Assembly (NCBI RefSeq): GCF_002899945.2
Contig: NZ_PPEG02000010.1
Coordinates: 1 to 64,000 of the forward strand
Direction of reading: 5' to 3'
Length of the DNA stretch: 64,000 bases
From: Chryseobacterium viscerum
Lineage (GTDB): Bacteria; Bacteroidota; Bacteroidia; Flavobacteriales; Weeksellaceae
Position numbers and translations under genes: made by a program. Below are positions 43,059-51,303 of the stretch, in pieces (the first letter of the stretch is position 1; the number at the start of each line of letters is the position of its first letter). The notes below the pieces were generated by a model. The model made no database searches and was not told the origin of the DNA. It saw only the letters and a list, made by a program, of their open reading frames with translations.

Positions 43059-44261
43059 TTAATGATTCAACTTTTTTTCCAATTCTCTTAAATGCAAGCT
43101 TAATTTTTCAGGCATTATCTCTGCATAATATTCCTGTGTAGTGTTAATCTTAGAGTGACCTAAAAGTTTAGATATAACTTCCATAGGGATATCATTACTC
43201 AATAATACTGTGGAAGCAAAGGTTTTCCTTGCTGTGTGATGAGTTAGATTTTTAGATATTTCTAGTGTAGAGGCTATTTCCTTAAGTAGTCTGTTAAAAT
43301 ATTGATTGCTTACTCTGGGTAATAGATATTCACTTTCAGAAGAATATTTAGCTATAACAGCAAGAGCTTTTGGAAGTATTAGGGGAACTGAGAAATTTCT
43401 TCCTGTCTTTCCCCTCTCTTTATAAATCCATGTAATTCCATCAGGCTTAGTAATTAAATCTCTTTTCCTAAGTTCAAACATTTCCTTATATGCCAGTCCT
43501 GTATAACAACAAAATAGATAGCAGTCTTTGATTTTATTTAATATTTCAGACTGAAATGTGTGATTTTCTAACTGATTGAGTTCTTTTTGAGTGAGGAATA
43601 TTATTTTAGGATGCACTTTTTTAGGTGTATGCTCCTCAAAAGGATTAGATTCTATATGCTTCTGTGATACAGCTTTCTTAACTACTTTCTTAATTCTCTG
43701 AATAGCTTTGTTAATAGTAATCTGACTATGCTTCAGCTCAGTTTTAGAATAATATTCAAACTCTGAAATGAAGTCAAAATCTAAATCCTTTAGCTTTATA
43801 TCTGATTTCTTGAATTTGAATCTTATAAACTCTTCCAGGTCATCTTTGATATATTCAAACTTATTATAGGTGGGTTGTTTAATATCAATTCCTATCAACT
43901 TTTTAAGTCTTTCAAGGTAGAGTTTATAGTACTCTAGTAAAGAATAATCTTTCACTAGAGTCTCACCCCTGTATTGTCTGTAAATATCATCTACATTAAA
44001 GTTTTCATCTTGGAGTTGGAGTAATAAAAAAGCCTGATTAATCTTATTCTTAATCAGGCTCAATTGGTTGTTGATATAATTGTGTTCTTCATTGGGTGGT
44101 TTAGTTTTCTGCTGTTTACTATCCCAATATTTAGGGTTAATGAATAATCCTGTAGCAAATGGTTTTCTTTCCTTATCTAATGTTATTCTGCACTCAATAG
44201 GGCATGAACCTTTTGCATTAATCTTGTTCTTTCTAAGTAAGAATAATATTGATAACTTCAT
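43059..44261 (-). CDS. int: tyrosine recombinase / integrase of the element
   Basis: 400 residues with the Bacteroidota layout: an arm-binding N-terminus (MKLSILFLLRKNKINAKGSCPIECRITLD), a SAM-like core-binding domain (about 100-200) and a catalytic domain. The catalytic box is H342-x2-R345, H369 and Tyr378/379 (GHSKINTTQEYY). The first conserved arginine is not in its usual place: CCYTGLAYKEMFELRKRDL replaces TGLR, a variation common in Bacteroidota integrases. Its start lies 233 nt from the tRNA-Asn gene, and phased GGTAAC repeats lie just upstream. It should recombine the 56-bp att sites. Confidence 0.95.
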   Translation of the reverse strand: MKLSILFLLRKNKINAKGSCPIECRITLDKERKPFATGLFINPKYWDSKQQKTKPPNEEHNYINNQLSLIKNKINQAFLLLQLQDENFNVDDIYRQYRGETLVKDYSLLEYYKLYLERLKKLIGIDIKQPTYNKFEYIKDDLEEFIRFKFKKSDIKLKDLDFDFISEFEYYSKTELKHSQITINKAIQRIKKVVKKAVSQKHIESNPFEEHTPKKVHPKIIFLTQKELNQLENHTFQSEILNKIKDCYLFCCYTGLAYKEMFELRKRDLITKPDGITWIYKERGKTGRNFSVPLILPKALAVIAKYSSESEYLLPRVSNQYFNRLLKEIASTLEISKNLTHHTARKTFASTVLLSNDIPMEVISKLLGHSKINTTQEYYAEIMPEKLSLHLRELEKKLNH

Positions 44262-44282
44262 AGTATTAATGGGGGATTGGAT

Positions 44283-44355
44283 GGGTAACCTGAAATTATT
44301 TTTGGGTAACCTAAAGGTTAATTAATGGGTAACTTTAAAAAAATATTAGGTAACC
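44283..44355. repeat. four phased GGTAAC(C) repeats, probable integrase arm sites
   Basis: GGGTAAC or AGGTAAC occurs at 44283, 44304, 44327 and 44348, with spacings of 21, 23 and 21 bp, about two helical turns. The last three bases vary (CCT or CTT). They lie between the integrase start and the att core. The regular spacing suggests cooperative protein binding. Confidence 0.6.
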
Positions 44356-44454
44356 TAATAGTAAGCCTGATTTGTAAAATAAATGATATAAATTTAAGAA
44401 TATAGGTGTACTGTGAAATCCCCTAAATATAAGAGGAACTCACAGAAAATGAGT

Positions 44455-44510
44455 AGAAAATAAAAAGACTTACAGAAATGTAAGTCTTTTTTGCTCCTCC
44501 TCTTGGGCTC
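44455..44510. repeat. attachment-site repeat, proximal copy (in the intact tRNA-Asn 3' end)
   Basis: 56 bp identical to 34566-34621. It contains the terminator hairpin of the tRNA gene and its 3' 17 bp. The first CpG beyond the element is at 44510-44511, where the tRNA sequence continues. Confidence 0.93.
44462..44491 (-). terminator. terminator of tRNA-Asn (copy 1)
   Basis: 13-bp stem AAAAAGACTTACA / TGTAAGTCTTTTT with a GAAA loop, 2 nt from the tRNA 3' end. It is shared with the att repeat. Confidence 0.8.
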
Positions 44511-44567
44511 GAACCAAGGACCCTCTGATTAACAGTCAGATGCTCTAACCAACTGAGCTAAGGAGGA
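44494..44567 (-). tRNA. tRNA-Asn(GTT), copy 1
   Basis: 74 nt on the minus strand: acceptor arms TCCTCCT / AGGAGGA with discriminator G, D-arm AGCTCAGTTGG, anticodon loop CTGTTAA (anticodon GTT) and T-loop TTCGAGC. CCA is not encoded. It is identical to the copy at 54524-54597. Its 3' end is the integration target of the element. Confidence 0.97.
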
Positions 44568-44589
44568 ATGTTCTTTGTTTTAAGTGGTG

Positions 44590-44597
44590 CAAATATA
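44590..44597 (-). promoter_or_regulatory. -7 box of tRNA-Asn copy 1
   Basis: CAAATATA reads TATATTTG on the minus strand (TAnnTTTG), 22 nt before the tRNA. The same box precedes copy 2 at 54620-54627. Confidence 0.6.
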
Positions 44598-44724
44598 ATA
44601 GGAATATCCGTACCAAGCAAGTTTTTATTCTCGAATATTCCGTGAAAAAAGCTATCTTTTTATTTTTCAATAAATTAAATTTTAAATATTTTTTGTAAAA
44701 GGTAGGAGCGCATCAATTTGTCAT

Positions 44725-45567
44725 TCATTCCTTCATAAGTTCCAGCCTATAGGCTTTGGGGCTTTTTCCATGCAGAGTTTTAAAAAATTTATTAAGATGG
44801 CTTTCATCCGTGAATCCCAGTTCATCTGCAATTTCTGAAATTCGGTTGCTGCTGTGTTTTAAACGGTGCTCTATTAAAGTCATTTTATAATTATTCACAT
44901 AAGACTGCAGTGTTTCACCACTATGCTTCTTAAAATATTTTCCTAAGTAATTTTCAGAAAAACCGAACATTTTACCCATATTTTCGGTTCGTATTTTTTC
45001 AGGTTCATAAATATTAGCCTGAATGTAATTGAGAATGTTAATAATTCTTGATTCAGAGGTTTCGTCTATTTTCTGAGGGAGATACTTGGCAATATTACGG
45101 GCAACGATAACAATAAGTGTATTAATGAGTTGTGCGGTCAGATCGCTGTGATACACATCCTTATTTACAGCCTCTCTTATAAGAGCTTCTACAATAGGAC
45201 GAACAAGCGTTTTGTCTGTCTGATTTTTTAGGATGCATCCAGGTTTATGATTGGCATTTTCCAGAATAAACTCCAGTCTTTTGATATTCTCTTTTGAAAT
45301 CTTATCATTTTTTAAATAAATATTGCTGAATCTCAGGAAGAAAAACCGTGTTTTAGTATCAATCCAAAACTGGCTGCAATCCTGTGGGGTCAGAAGAAAC
45401 ATATGATTGTCCGAATACGAAAAGCTGTGCTTATTAATACAATGCTGTCCTGTTCCTGATAAAATGAAGACAAGTTCAAAAAAATTCTTCCTGCTTTCCT
45501 TATCCGGGAATGTTTCTAATGTTTCAAAATGAATGCTGTAAGGTTCATATAATACCTCTCTGTTCAT
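44725..45567 (-). CDS. AraC family transcriptional regulator
   Basis: 280 residues from the ATG at 45567; a TTG 24 nt upstream overlaps the promoter repeat and is less likely. The N-terminal cupin-like AraC ligand domain (LVFILSGTGQHCINKHSF...FLLTPQDCSQF) is followed by the double HTH at about residues 180-280: NMGKMFGFSENYLGKYFKKHSGETLQSYV and ISEIADELGFTDESHLNKFFKTLHGKSPKAYR. It is divergent from the cupin/royal-jelly fusion gene, with a symmetrical promoter region between them, so that gene is its likely target. Confidence 0.9.
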   Translation of the reverse strand: MNREVLYEPYSIHFETLETFPDKESRKNFFELVFILSGTGQHCINKHSFSYSDNHMFLLTPQDCSQFWIDTKTRFFFLRFSNIYLKNDKISKENIKRLEFILENANHKPGCILKNQTDKTLVRPIVEALIREAVNKDVYHSDLTAQLINTLIVIVARNIAKYLPQKIDETSESRIINILNYIQANIYEPEKIRTENMGKMFGFSENYLGKYFKKHSGETLQSYVNNYKMTLIEHRLKHSSNRISEIADELGFTDESHLNKFFKTLHGKSPKAYRLELMKE

Positions 45568-45586
45568 GAGTGTTATTTTTATACTT

Positions 45587-45653
45587 GGCAAAATTATACA
45601 AAAATAAAGAAGTTTTGTACCGGTAATTTGCTAATTATCAGTATAATTTTGCC
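45587..45653. promoter_or_regulatory. mirror-image divergent promoter with 13-bp inverted repeat
   Basis: GGCAAAATTATAC (45587-45599) and GTATAATTTTGCC (45641-45653) are exact reverse complements. Each contains a -7 box (TAATTTTG), minus for the AraC gene and plus (45644-45651) for the cupin gene. TACCGGTA at 45618-45625 is a central palindrome and a candidate regulator site. Confidence 0.65.
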
Positions 45654-45752
45654 TTATCTAATATTGATTTTTCCTACTGAAATAAAAAAAGTGGTTCCAT
45701 ACAGGACTAAACTTCAGTATTAAAAATTAAAATATAATAATTCCACATACAA

Positions 45753-47159
45753 ATGAAAACCAATAGATTATTTTTTATGTCTTCAATGGCATCTCTGTTT
45801 TTCTTCAATGCAGCTTCGGCTCAGCAGAAAGTACTTCAAACCGATTTTAATAAAGGAACTTGGGAGCAGGTTGGGAAAGGGTTACAGCGTAAATGGGTAT
45901 CCGGCTCGGAAAGTACGTTTGCCTTTTGGAAAATGGATAAGGGGGCACACGTGTCTCCCCATAATCATCCGAATGAGCAGGTGACCTATATTAATAAAGG
46001 AAGTGTAAAAGTACTTATGAATGATAAAGAATATATTGTAAAAGCTGGTGGCGTGCTGGTAATTCCGGCTGGCGTTACCCATGAGTTTTTCTGTCTTGAA
46101 GAGGGAACTGAAGATCTGGATTTCTTTACTCCCGTGCGTAAAGACTGGATAGATGGGTCGGCTTCTTATCTTTCAGAGCAGGGGAAAAGTCTTGAAGTTG
46201 TTGCACAGTTTAATGACGTACGACCGGGAAATGTAGCTGTAAGTCATACTGGTAGGGTGTTTGCGACAATGCATCCTTTATCCGGTCCCAAACAACAGTT
46301 GGTTGAAATTGTCAATGGTAAAGCAAAACTTTTTCCTTCTGCTGATTTGCAGAAAAATGGCCAGCCGGCTGACAATAGCAAATTTGATACTCCGCTTGGG
46401 GTTACTATAGATAAGGAAAATCGTCTTTGGATGATTGATATGGGTTTGGAGCTTGGAAAGACGCGTCTGTGGTGTTTTGATCTGAAAAAGAATAAAATAG
46501 CAGAAAAAATAGAGCTGCCCGATGATATTGCTCCTAAAGGCAGTTTTGTACAGGATGTTGCGATTGATGAAAAGAATGGATGGGCTTACCTTGCAGATAT
46601 AGCTAATCCGGGGATTATCGCTTTAAATCTAAAAACAAAAAAAGCCAGAAGATTTAGTGGTCATCAAGCTTTACAGACGGAAGAGGTAGATATGATCATT
46701 GATGGGAAAGTTATTGATTTTGGAGGTAAGCCATCCCGAGTAGGAATTAATCCTATTACGCTGTCAGATGACAAGGAAACACTGTTCTTTGGTTCTATGA
46801 ACGGAACATCATGGTACGAAGTTCCTGCCAGACTTTTTAGGGAAAATAAAGATGATGGTATGATAGGAAATGCTATTAAGAGATTTGGGGAAAAACCTGT
46901 GAGTGACGGTGTTGCCACAGACAAACAGGGGAATCATTATATAACAAATCTTGGAGATCATGGGATCAGTAAGCTGGATAAAAATGGAAAACTGACAGAG
47001 TTTATTAAAGATCCAAAACTACAATGGCCTGATAATATTGCCGTTTCCGATGATGGTTACCTGTATATTTCGGTCAATCAGCTTCATACAACAACTGCGT
47101 TTTCAGGACAGGCGGATGCCGGAAAGCCTCCTTATTTTATATATAAGGTTAAATTATAA
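45753..47159 (+). CDS. secreted cupin fused to a royal-jelly/SMP-30-type beta-propeller
   Basis: 468 residues with a signal peptide (SMASLFFFNAASAQ). The cupin_2 domain (about residues 35-125) has the metal motif GAHVSPHNHPNEQVTYINKG and GVLVIPAGVTHEFFC. The rest (about 135-468) is a propeller of the major royal jelly protein/L-dopachrome tautomerase-related type: DIANPGIIALNLKTKKARRF and FFGSMNGTSWYEVPARLF are diagnostic. The fusion of a mononuclear metal cupin with this propeller is unusual. With the ABM monooxygenase 37 nt downstream it suggests handling of reactive quinones or lactones. Confidence 0.85.
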   Translation: MKTNRLFFMSSMASLFFFNAASAQQKVLQTDFNKGTWEQVGKGLQRKWVSGSESTFAFWKMDKGAHVSPHNHPNEQVTYINKGSVKVLMNDKEYIVKAGGVLVIPAGVTHEFFCLEEGTEDLDFFTPVRKDWIDGSASYLSEQGKSLEVVAQFNDVRPGNVAVSHTGRVFATMHPLSGPKQQLVEIVNGKAKLFPSADLQKNGQPADNSKFDTPLGVTIDKENRLWMIDMGLELGKTRLWCFDLKKNKIAEKIELPDDIAPKGSFVQDVAIDEKNGWAYLADIANPGIIALNLKTKKARRFSGHQALQTEEVDMIIDGKVIDFGGKPSRVGINPITLSDDKETLFFGSMNGTSWYEVPARLFRENKDDGMIGNAIKRFGEKPVSDGVATDKQGNHYITNLGDHGISKLDKNGKLTEFIKDPKLQWPDNIAVSDDGYLYISVNQLHTTTAFSGQADAGKPPYFIYKVKL

Positions 47160-47196
47160 GTATTTAAAAAATAATTACATAAAAACATTTACTATA

Positions 47197-47499
47197 ATGA
47201 ATAAGGAATTTAAGTCGGTGGTGGTACTGAAATCTAAACCGGAGAAAAGAGAAGAACTAAAAAATGCGTTACAACAACTCATAGATCCTACCCGCAATGA
47301 AGCCGGCTGTATCTATTACATTCTTTTTGAAGATAAAAAATCTCTGGGTACTTTCTACATGTGGGAAGCATTTAAAGATGATAAAGCTTTTGAGTTCCAT
47401 ACCCAAACTGAACATTTTAAAAACTTCGCAGGTCGGATGGATGAATTGATGAGCGATCCCATACAAGTAATTGAGCTGGAAAGAATTTCACAAGAATAA
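47197..47499 (+). CDS. ABM-domain quinol monooxygenase-like protein
   Basis: 100 residues from the ATG at 47197; upstream in-frame codons (47038) would overlap the cupin gene. It has the antibiotic_biosynthesis_monooxygenase (YgiN-like) fold: VVVLKSKPEKREELKNALQQLIDPTRNEAGCIYYILFEDK, then FYMWEAFKDDKAFEFHTQTEHF. The HTQTEHF segment is typical of this ferredoxin-like dimer family, which oxidises aromatic or quinol substrates without cofactor. It is in one operon with the cupin fusion gene, and a terminator follows at 47548-47577. Confidence 0.85.
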   Translation: MNKEFKSVVVLKSKPEKREELKNALQQLIDPTRNEAGCIYYILFEDKKSLGTFYMWEAFKDDKAFEFHTQTEHFKNFAGRMDELMSDPIQVIELERISQE

Positions 47500-47547
47500 A
47501 TAGGTGTTTACAATAGAAAGTCTATACTTAATATTTAAAATGGAACA

Positions 47548-47577
47548 AAAAAGACTTACAGAAATGTAAGTCTTTTT
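47548..47577. terminator. terminator after the cupin/monooxygenase operon
   Basis: 13-bp perfect stem AAAAAGACTTACA / TGTAAGTCTTTTT, loop GAAA. The sequence is the same as the tRNA-Asn terminator and the att repeat hairpin. Confidence 0.8.
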
Positions 47578-47598
47578 ATTTTTATGTTTTTTGAAATT

Positions 47599-50500
47599 TT
47601 ATTTCTTCAAATCTTTAAGTATTTCCTGAACAGCTCGTTCCAATTGAGGATCATTGTTCTGAAGTCGGTTCATAAAGGTGTTTTTAACATAGATATCAGG
47701 TTTTACTCCTGTTTTTTCCAGATTTTGTCCGTCCAAAGTATAGGTTCCCCATGAAGGAAGTCTGTAAGAAGAACCGTCCACCAGGCCTTTAGCCGAAGTG
47801 AAAATAATCCATCGGTAAGTATCCTGGCCAATAATTTTACCCAATTTCAGAGCTTTGAAACCAGCGGCAGTCATTTCTGCGTCACTTAAAGAAGCTTCAT
47901 TGATCAATAGGACAATAGGCTTTCCGGAAGGAGCAAAGTTCGGTTGTGTTGTTATTTTTCCTTCACGGTATTTCCATTGTAAATAAGGTTTTTGAGAAAG
48001 GAAATTCAATACTTTATCATGAACATTTCCACCTGTATTATAACGTAAGTCAAGAATAACAGCGTCTTTTCTGTTTTCCTGCTCTACCATATCCAGCAGG
48101 AAGTGGTCAAGCTCATCAGTAGACATGTTTTTCATGCAAGAATACGCAATACGGTTGTTGCTTAGCTTGTCAACACGCTGGTGATTGTTGAATATCCAGT
48201 CGTCGTAAAGCAATCCTTTCAATTCTACATTGGAAATGGGGTGTACCTTGGTTGTTATCTCTTTCCCATCACGGCTGAAAGTAAGAAGGAGCTCATCCTG
48301 CTTCTTTGGAGTAGCGAAATAAGATTCACGGTTTTCATTAGGATCAATCTTTTTCCCATTTACAGCAGTCAGCTGATCACCTGGCTTAATATCAACACCA
48401 GAACGGTAAGCCGGAGATTTTTTTACAATACTTTCTACAATATAAGGCTGATCTTTTTTAAATATCACTCCTGTTTCGTTGGTGAAATAGTTCAGGTACC
48501 TTGTTTCTTCTTTACCGGTTGATGAAAATCCGGTATGGGAAGAATTAAGTTCACCCAAAAGATCATTTAATAAAATTCGCAGATCATTTCTGTTGTGTAC
48601 ATAAGGAACATATTTAGCATATTGCTCCTTTTTAGCTTTCCAGTCTATACCATGGAATTTTTCATCGTAGAAATTCTCTTCCACACCCGTCCAGGCTTCA
48701 GCATACATTTGGGTGAATTCGGAAGCCAGATCCTTATCAAAAGTATATTGAATATTTATTTTCTCAGGCTTTAAGGCTGCCAGAGTTGTTTTATAGACAT
48801 TACCCTCTATCAGAGCAAATAGGTTTTTCTCATTTTTAGTGATATAATAGGCTGCTTTATCAAAAACTTTTTCGGATTTGGCAGGTTCAAAATCTGTGAA
48901 AACCTTCTTGAACAGCTGTCTCTTTCCATTATCCTGATTAGAATTGAATAATAGAATCTCCTTCTTGTCTTCCATAAAAACGGCAGGGTCATCCTGATAC
49001 CCATATCGGTCGGTAACCAGTTCGATTCTTTCCAGAGTATCTTCAGGATTAACTTTCAGTTCTTTGATTACCGGTTCTTTTTCCTTCTCTTCCTTTTTCT
49101 CTTTATCCTTGTCCTCCTCTTTTTTGTCTTTCTTGTCCTTGCTGTCTTTGTCTTTGTCTTTGTCTTTGTCAGCAGATTTTGTTTCCTTTTTCTCTTCAGT
49201 GAAAAGATTGTCGAATTTTTCAGATTTAAAAGGTTCGTCAAACCAGTCTAATGCCATGCGGTAGATATTAGACTTTTGCATGCCCAAAGGATAAGACGGG
49301 TTGGTTCTGTCGCTGGCAAAATAAATGTATTTTCCGTTTGGCGACCAAACAGGATCTTCTTCTGAAACTCCCGTGTTGGTAAGGTTTAATGTCTGTCCTT
49401 TTTTGATGTTATAGATAAAAATATCCAGTTCAAAGTTTCTCTTGGCAGAAAATAAAACATATTCATTGTTAGGTGAAAATGAAGGTCTTGAGTTTTGGAA
49501 TGCCCAGATTTCGTCCTTTACAATAGTTGTAGAGTTGAGGGTTTTCAAATCCAAAAGTCTTACTTCATCACGGCCGCTTAAGTAAACTGCTTTTGAAAGA
49601 TCGCTATTAAGAGTGATGCTTCGGTTATTGCGTAAATCCTGAGTTAATTGTTTGGGCTGCCCTTTTCCGTCTGCAGAAATGGTAAACCAGTTTTGATATC
49701 CATTGTACGTCTGGCTGTAAAGCAGTGTTCGGTTGTCTTTCAGCCATTTTACTTCCATTGCACGCTCTTTTCCATCAGAAACCTGTTGTGCGAATTTTCC
49801 TTCAATATCTGAGACAAATACAATACCTCGGCTTATAAAAGTCATTTTTTTACCATCCGGAGAAATATCATAATAGGAAATATTATTTTCCACATTGAAG
49901 TTTTGTTCTTTTTCCAGTGTTTTGTTGGTATTCAGGCTGATATTAAGAGGCTTTGTGCTTTTGGAGGCTATATCATAAGTATAAAGCTGATAATCCTTTT
50001 CAAAAATTACTTTGGATCCGTCCGCCGAAACAAAAGGCTTTTTAATAGAAGTATCAAATTGAGTTAAAGCCGTTTTCTTACCATTTTCGATTTTATAAAG
50101 ATTGTATTCACCATTATTCTCGTCTGAAATAAAGTAAATAACCCCATTTTTATCTACACTTGGATTGAAATCTTTCCCTTCATAGTTGGTGTACTGTTTG
50201 AAAGAATTGCTCTTTGGGTTATACCCTAGAATATCAGGATTGTTTTCTCCTTTATAACGCTTACGCTGTACCTGATGAGCACTTTCTGAAGAACTTGTAA
50301 AAAGATATTCTCCAGCCGGAGTTTCTACAAGGCCATTGGTATTATTAAAGTAATTGTTGAAAAGCTTTTGAGGCGTTTTTCCTTCAATCGTTGTTTTAAA
50401 ACTGCCAAAATTATTATTTCTGCTGGAAGTAAAATAAATTGTTTTGCTATCCCATCCCCAGTTTTCCATTTCATCTCTTCCGGTATGGAAGGTCAGCTGC

Positions 50501-50802
50501 TTGATCGTTCCCCCTTCTGCAGGCATTACATAAACATCATAATTTCCGTATTGATTGGAACTGAATGCAAGCCATTTTCCATCCGGGGAAAGACGAGGAT
50601 TGATTTCCTCGCCATCCAGAGCGGTAATTCTTGATGCATTTCCTCCATTGGAATCTGCTTTCCAAATATCACCGTCATAAGCAAAATAAGCTGTTTTCCC
50701 GTCTGGGCTCAAAGATGGACTGGATAAAAAATAAGACTTTTCCTGTGCCGAAATTCCAATAATAGAAAATGCCGTTAATAGCGAAATAATAGTTTTCTTC
50801 AT
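47599..50802 (-). CDS. tricorn-like S41 family serine protease, secreted
   Basis: 1067 residues with a signal peptide (KKTIISLLTAFSIIGISAQ). The N-terminal half is a WD40/DPP-IV-like beta propeller (YFLSSPSLSPDGKTAYFAYDGDIW, ISPDGKKMTFISRG). A highly charged low-complexity insert (K/D/E repeats, residues about 535-580) separates it from the C-terminal half. This has a PDZ domain (VKKSPAYRSGVDIKPGDQLTAVNGKKI) and the S41 peptidase with the serine in NEASLSDAEMTAAGFKALK near residue 975. A periplasmic peptide-degrading enzyme. Single gene. Confidence 0.92.
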   Translation of the reverse strand: MKKTIISLLTAFSIIGISAQEKSYFLSSPSLSPDGKTAYFAYDGDIWKADSNGGNASRITALDGEEINPRLSPDGKWLAFSSNQYGNYDVYVMPAEGGTIKQLTFHTGRDEMENWGWDSKTIYFTSSRNNNFGSFKTTIEGKTPQKLFNNYFNNTNGLVETPAGEYLFTSSSESAHQVQRKRYKGENNPDILGYNPKSNSFKQYTNYEGKDFNPSVDKNGVIYFISDENNGEYNLYKIENGKKTALTQFDTSIKKPFVSADGSKVIFEKDYQLYTYDIASKSTKPLNISLNTNKTLEKEQNFNVENNISYYDISPDGKKMTFISRGIVFVSDIEGKFAQQVSDGKERAMEVKWLKDNRTLLYSQTYNGYQNWFTISADGKGQPKQLTQDLRNNRSITLNSDLSKAVYLSGRDEVRLLDLKTLNSTTIVKDEIWAFQNSRPSFSPNNEYVLFSAKRNFELDIFIYNIKKGQTLNLTNTGVSEEDPVWSPNGKYIYFASDRTNPSYPLGMQKSNIYRMALDWFDEPFKSEKFDNLFTEEKKETKSADKDKDKDKDSKDKKDKKEEDKDKEKKEEKEKEPVIKELKVNPEDTLERIELVTDRYGYQDDPAVFMEDKKEILLFNSNQDNGKRQLFKKVFTDFEPAKSEKVFDKAAYYITKNEKNLFALIEGNVYKTTLAALKPEKINIQYTFDKDLASEFTQMYAEAWTGVEENFYDEKFHGIDWKAKKEQYAKYVPYVHNRNDLRILLNDLLGELNSSHTGFSSTGKEETRYLNYFTNETGVIFKKDQPYIVESIVKKSPAYRSGVDIKPGDQLTAVNGKKIDPNENRESYFATPKKQDELLLTFSRDGKEITTKVHPISNVELKGLLYDDWIFNNHQRVDKLSNNRIAYSCMKNMSTDELDHFLLDMVEQENRKDAVILDLRYNTGGNVHDKVLNFLSQKPYLQWKYREGKITTQPNFAPSGKPIVLLINEASLSDAEMTAAGFKALKLGKIIGQDTYRWIIFTSAKGLVDGSSYRLPSWGTYTLDGQNLEKTGVKPDIYVKNTFMNRLQNNDPQLERAVQEILKDLKK

Positions 50803-51303
50803 GGTATAACTGGTTATTTATACAATACTATAATTGATTTTATGGTTTTTTGGTTGTAGAGTATTATAAAACGTAATTATACTGCGAATATTTCTCAATA
50901 TAACACGCTTTAAAAAAGAATAGTCGGTTTATTGGGCAAATCGTTACACATATCCAGACTAATGATAGGGATGATGCTATATCTGATGCTAAAACAAAGA
51001 AGGGTTGTAGGTGGGAGGGGTGATAAATGGTTTAAAGAGATTTAAGCTATTGGAAAATACAAAATCACTTTTACTGAAAGAAATTCTTTATAAATTTAAA
51101 TATAAGCATAGACCTTTAACGGGGTTTTAAGAAAGAATAATTCCCTCCAGTTTCAGAGGGAATTATTCTTTCTCTATATATGTAGCAACATAAATGCTTC
51201 ATTTTATATGTTAAAATACTAACTACTAATTGGTTGTCAAAAATAAGTGGCAGATTTGTTTTTGCCTATTTTTTAACAGTTTTAATACATAAAAATTTAT
51301 TTG
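50803..51303. other. intergenic, with a strong orphan hairpin
   Basis: No gene seen. AGAAAGAATAATTCCCTC (51130-51147) pairs perfectly with 51156-51173 around an 8-nt loop. No plus-strand gene ends just before it, and on the minus strand it is more than 130 nt past the end of the toxin operon. Confidence 0.6.

Larger units (their letters stand above)
34566..44510. mobile_element. integrative element in tRNA-Asn, about 9.9 kb, CpG-free
   Basis: Bounded by perfect 56-bp direct repeats (34566-34621 and 44455-44510) and carrying a tyrosine recombinase gene next to the intact tRNA end. Contents: recombinase, helicase, RecA/Sak4-like ATPase, DUF3871, bacteriocin-like peptide, GLPGLI protein, several small genes and an HTH regulator. 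There is no relaxase, coupling protein, capsid or transposase. It could be a small phage satellite or a mobilisable island using help from another element. I found no CpG inside it. The element is 9,889 bp if one repeat copy is counted. Confidence 0.93.

Noticed and set aside
34558..44509. CRISPR array or toxin-antitoxin pair inside the element
   Set aside because: No regularly spaced repeat-spacer units were seen; the phased GGTAAC repeats are too short and too few. No toxin-antitoxin family is recognisable in the small genes.
49064..49264. Serine/leucine-rich ORF on the plus strand within the tricorn-like gene
   Set aside because: It is the antisense shadow of the charged K/D/E repeat in the protease gene.
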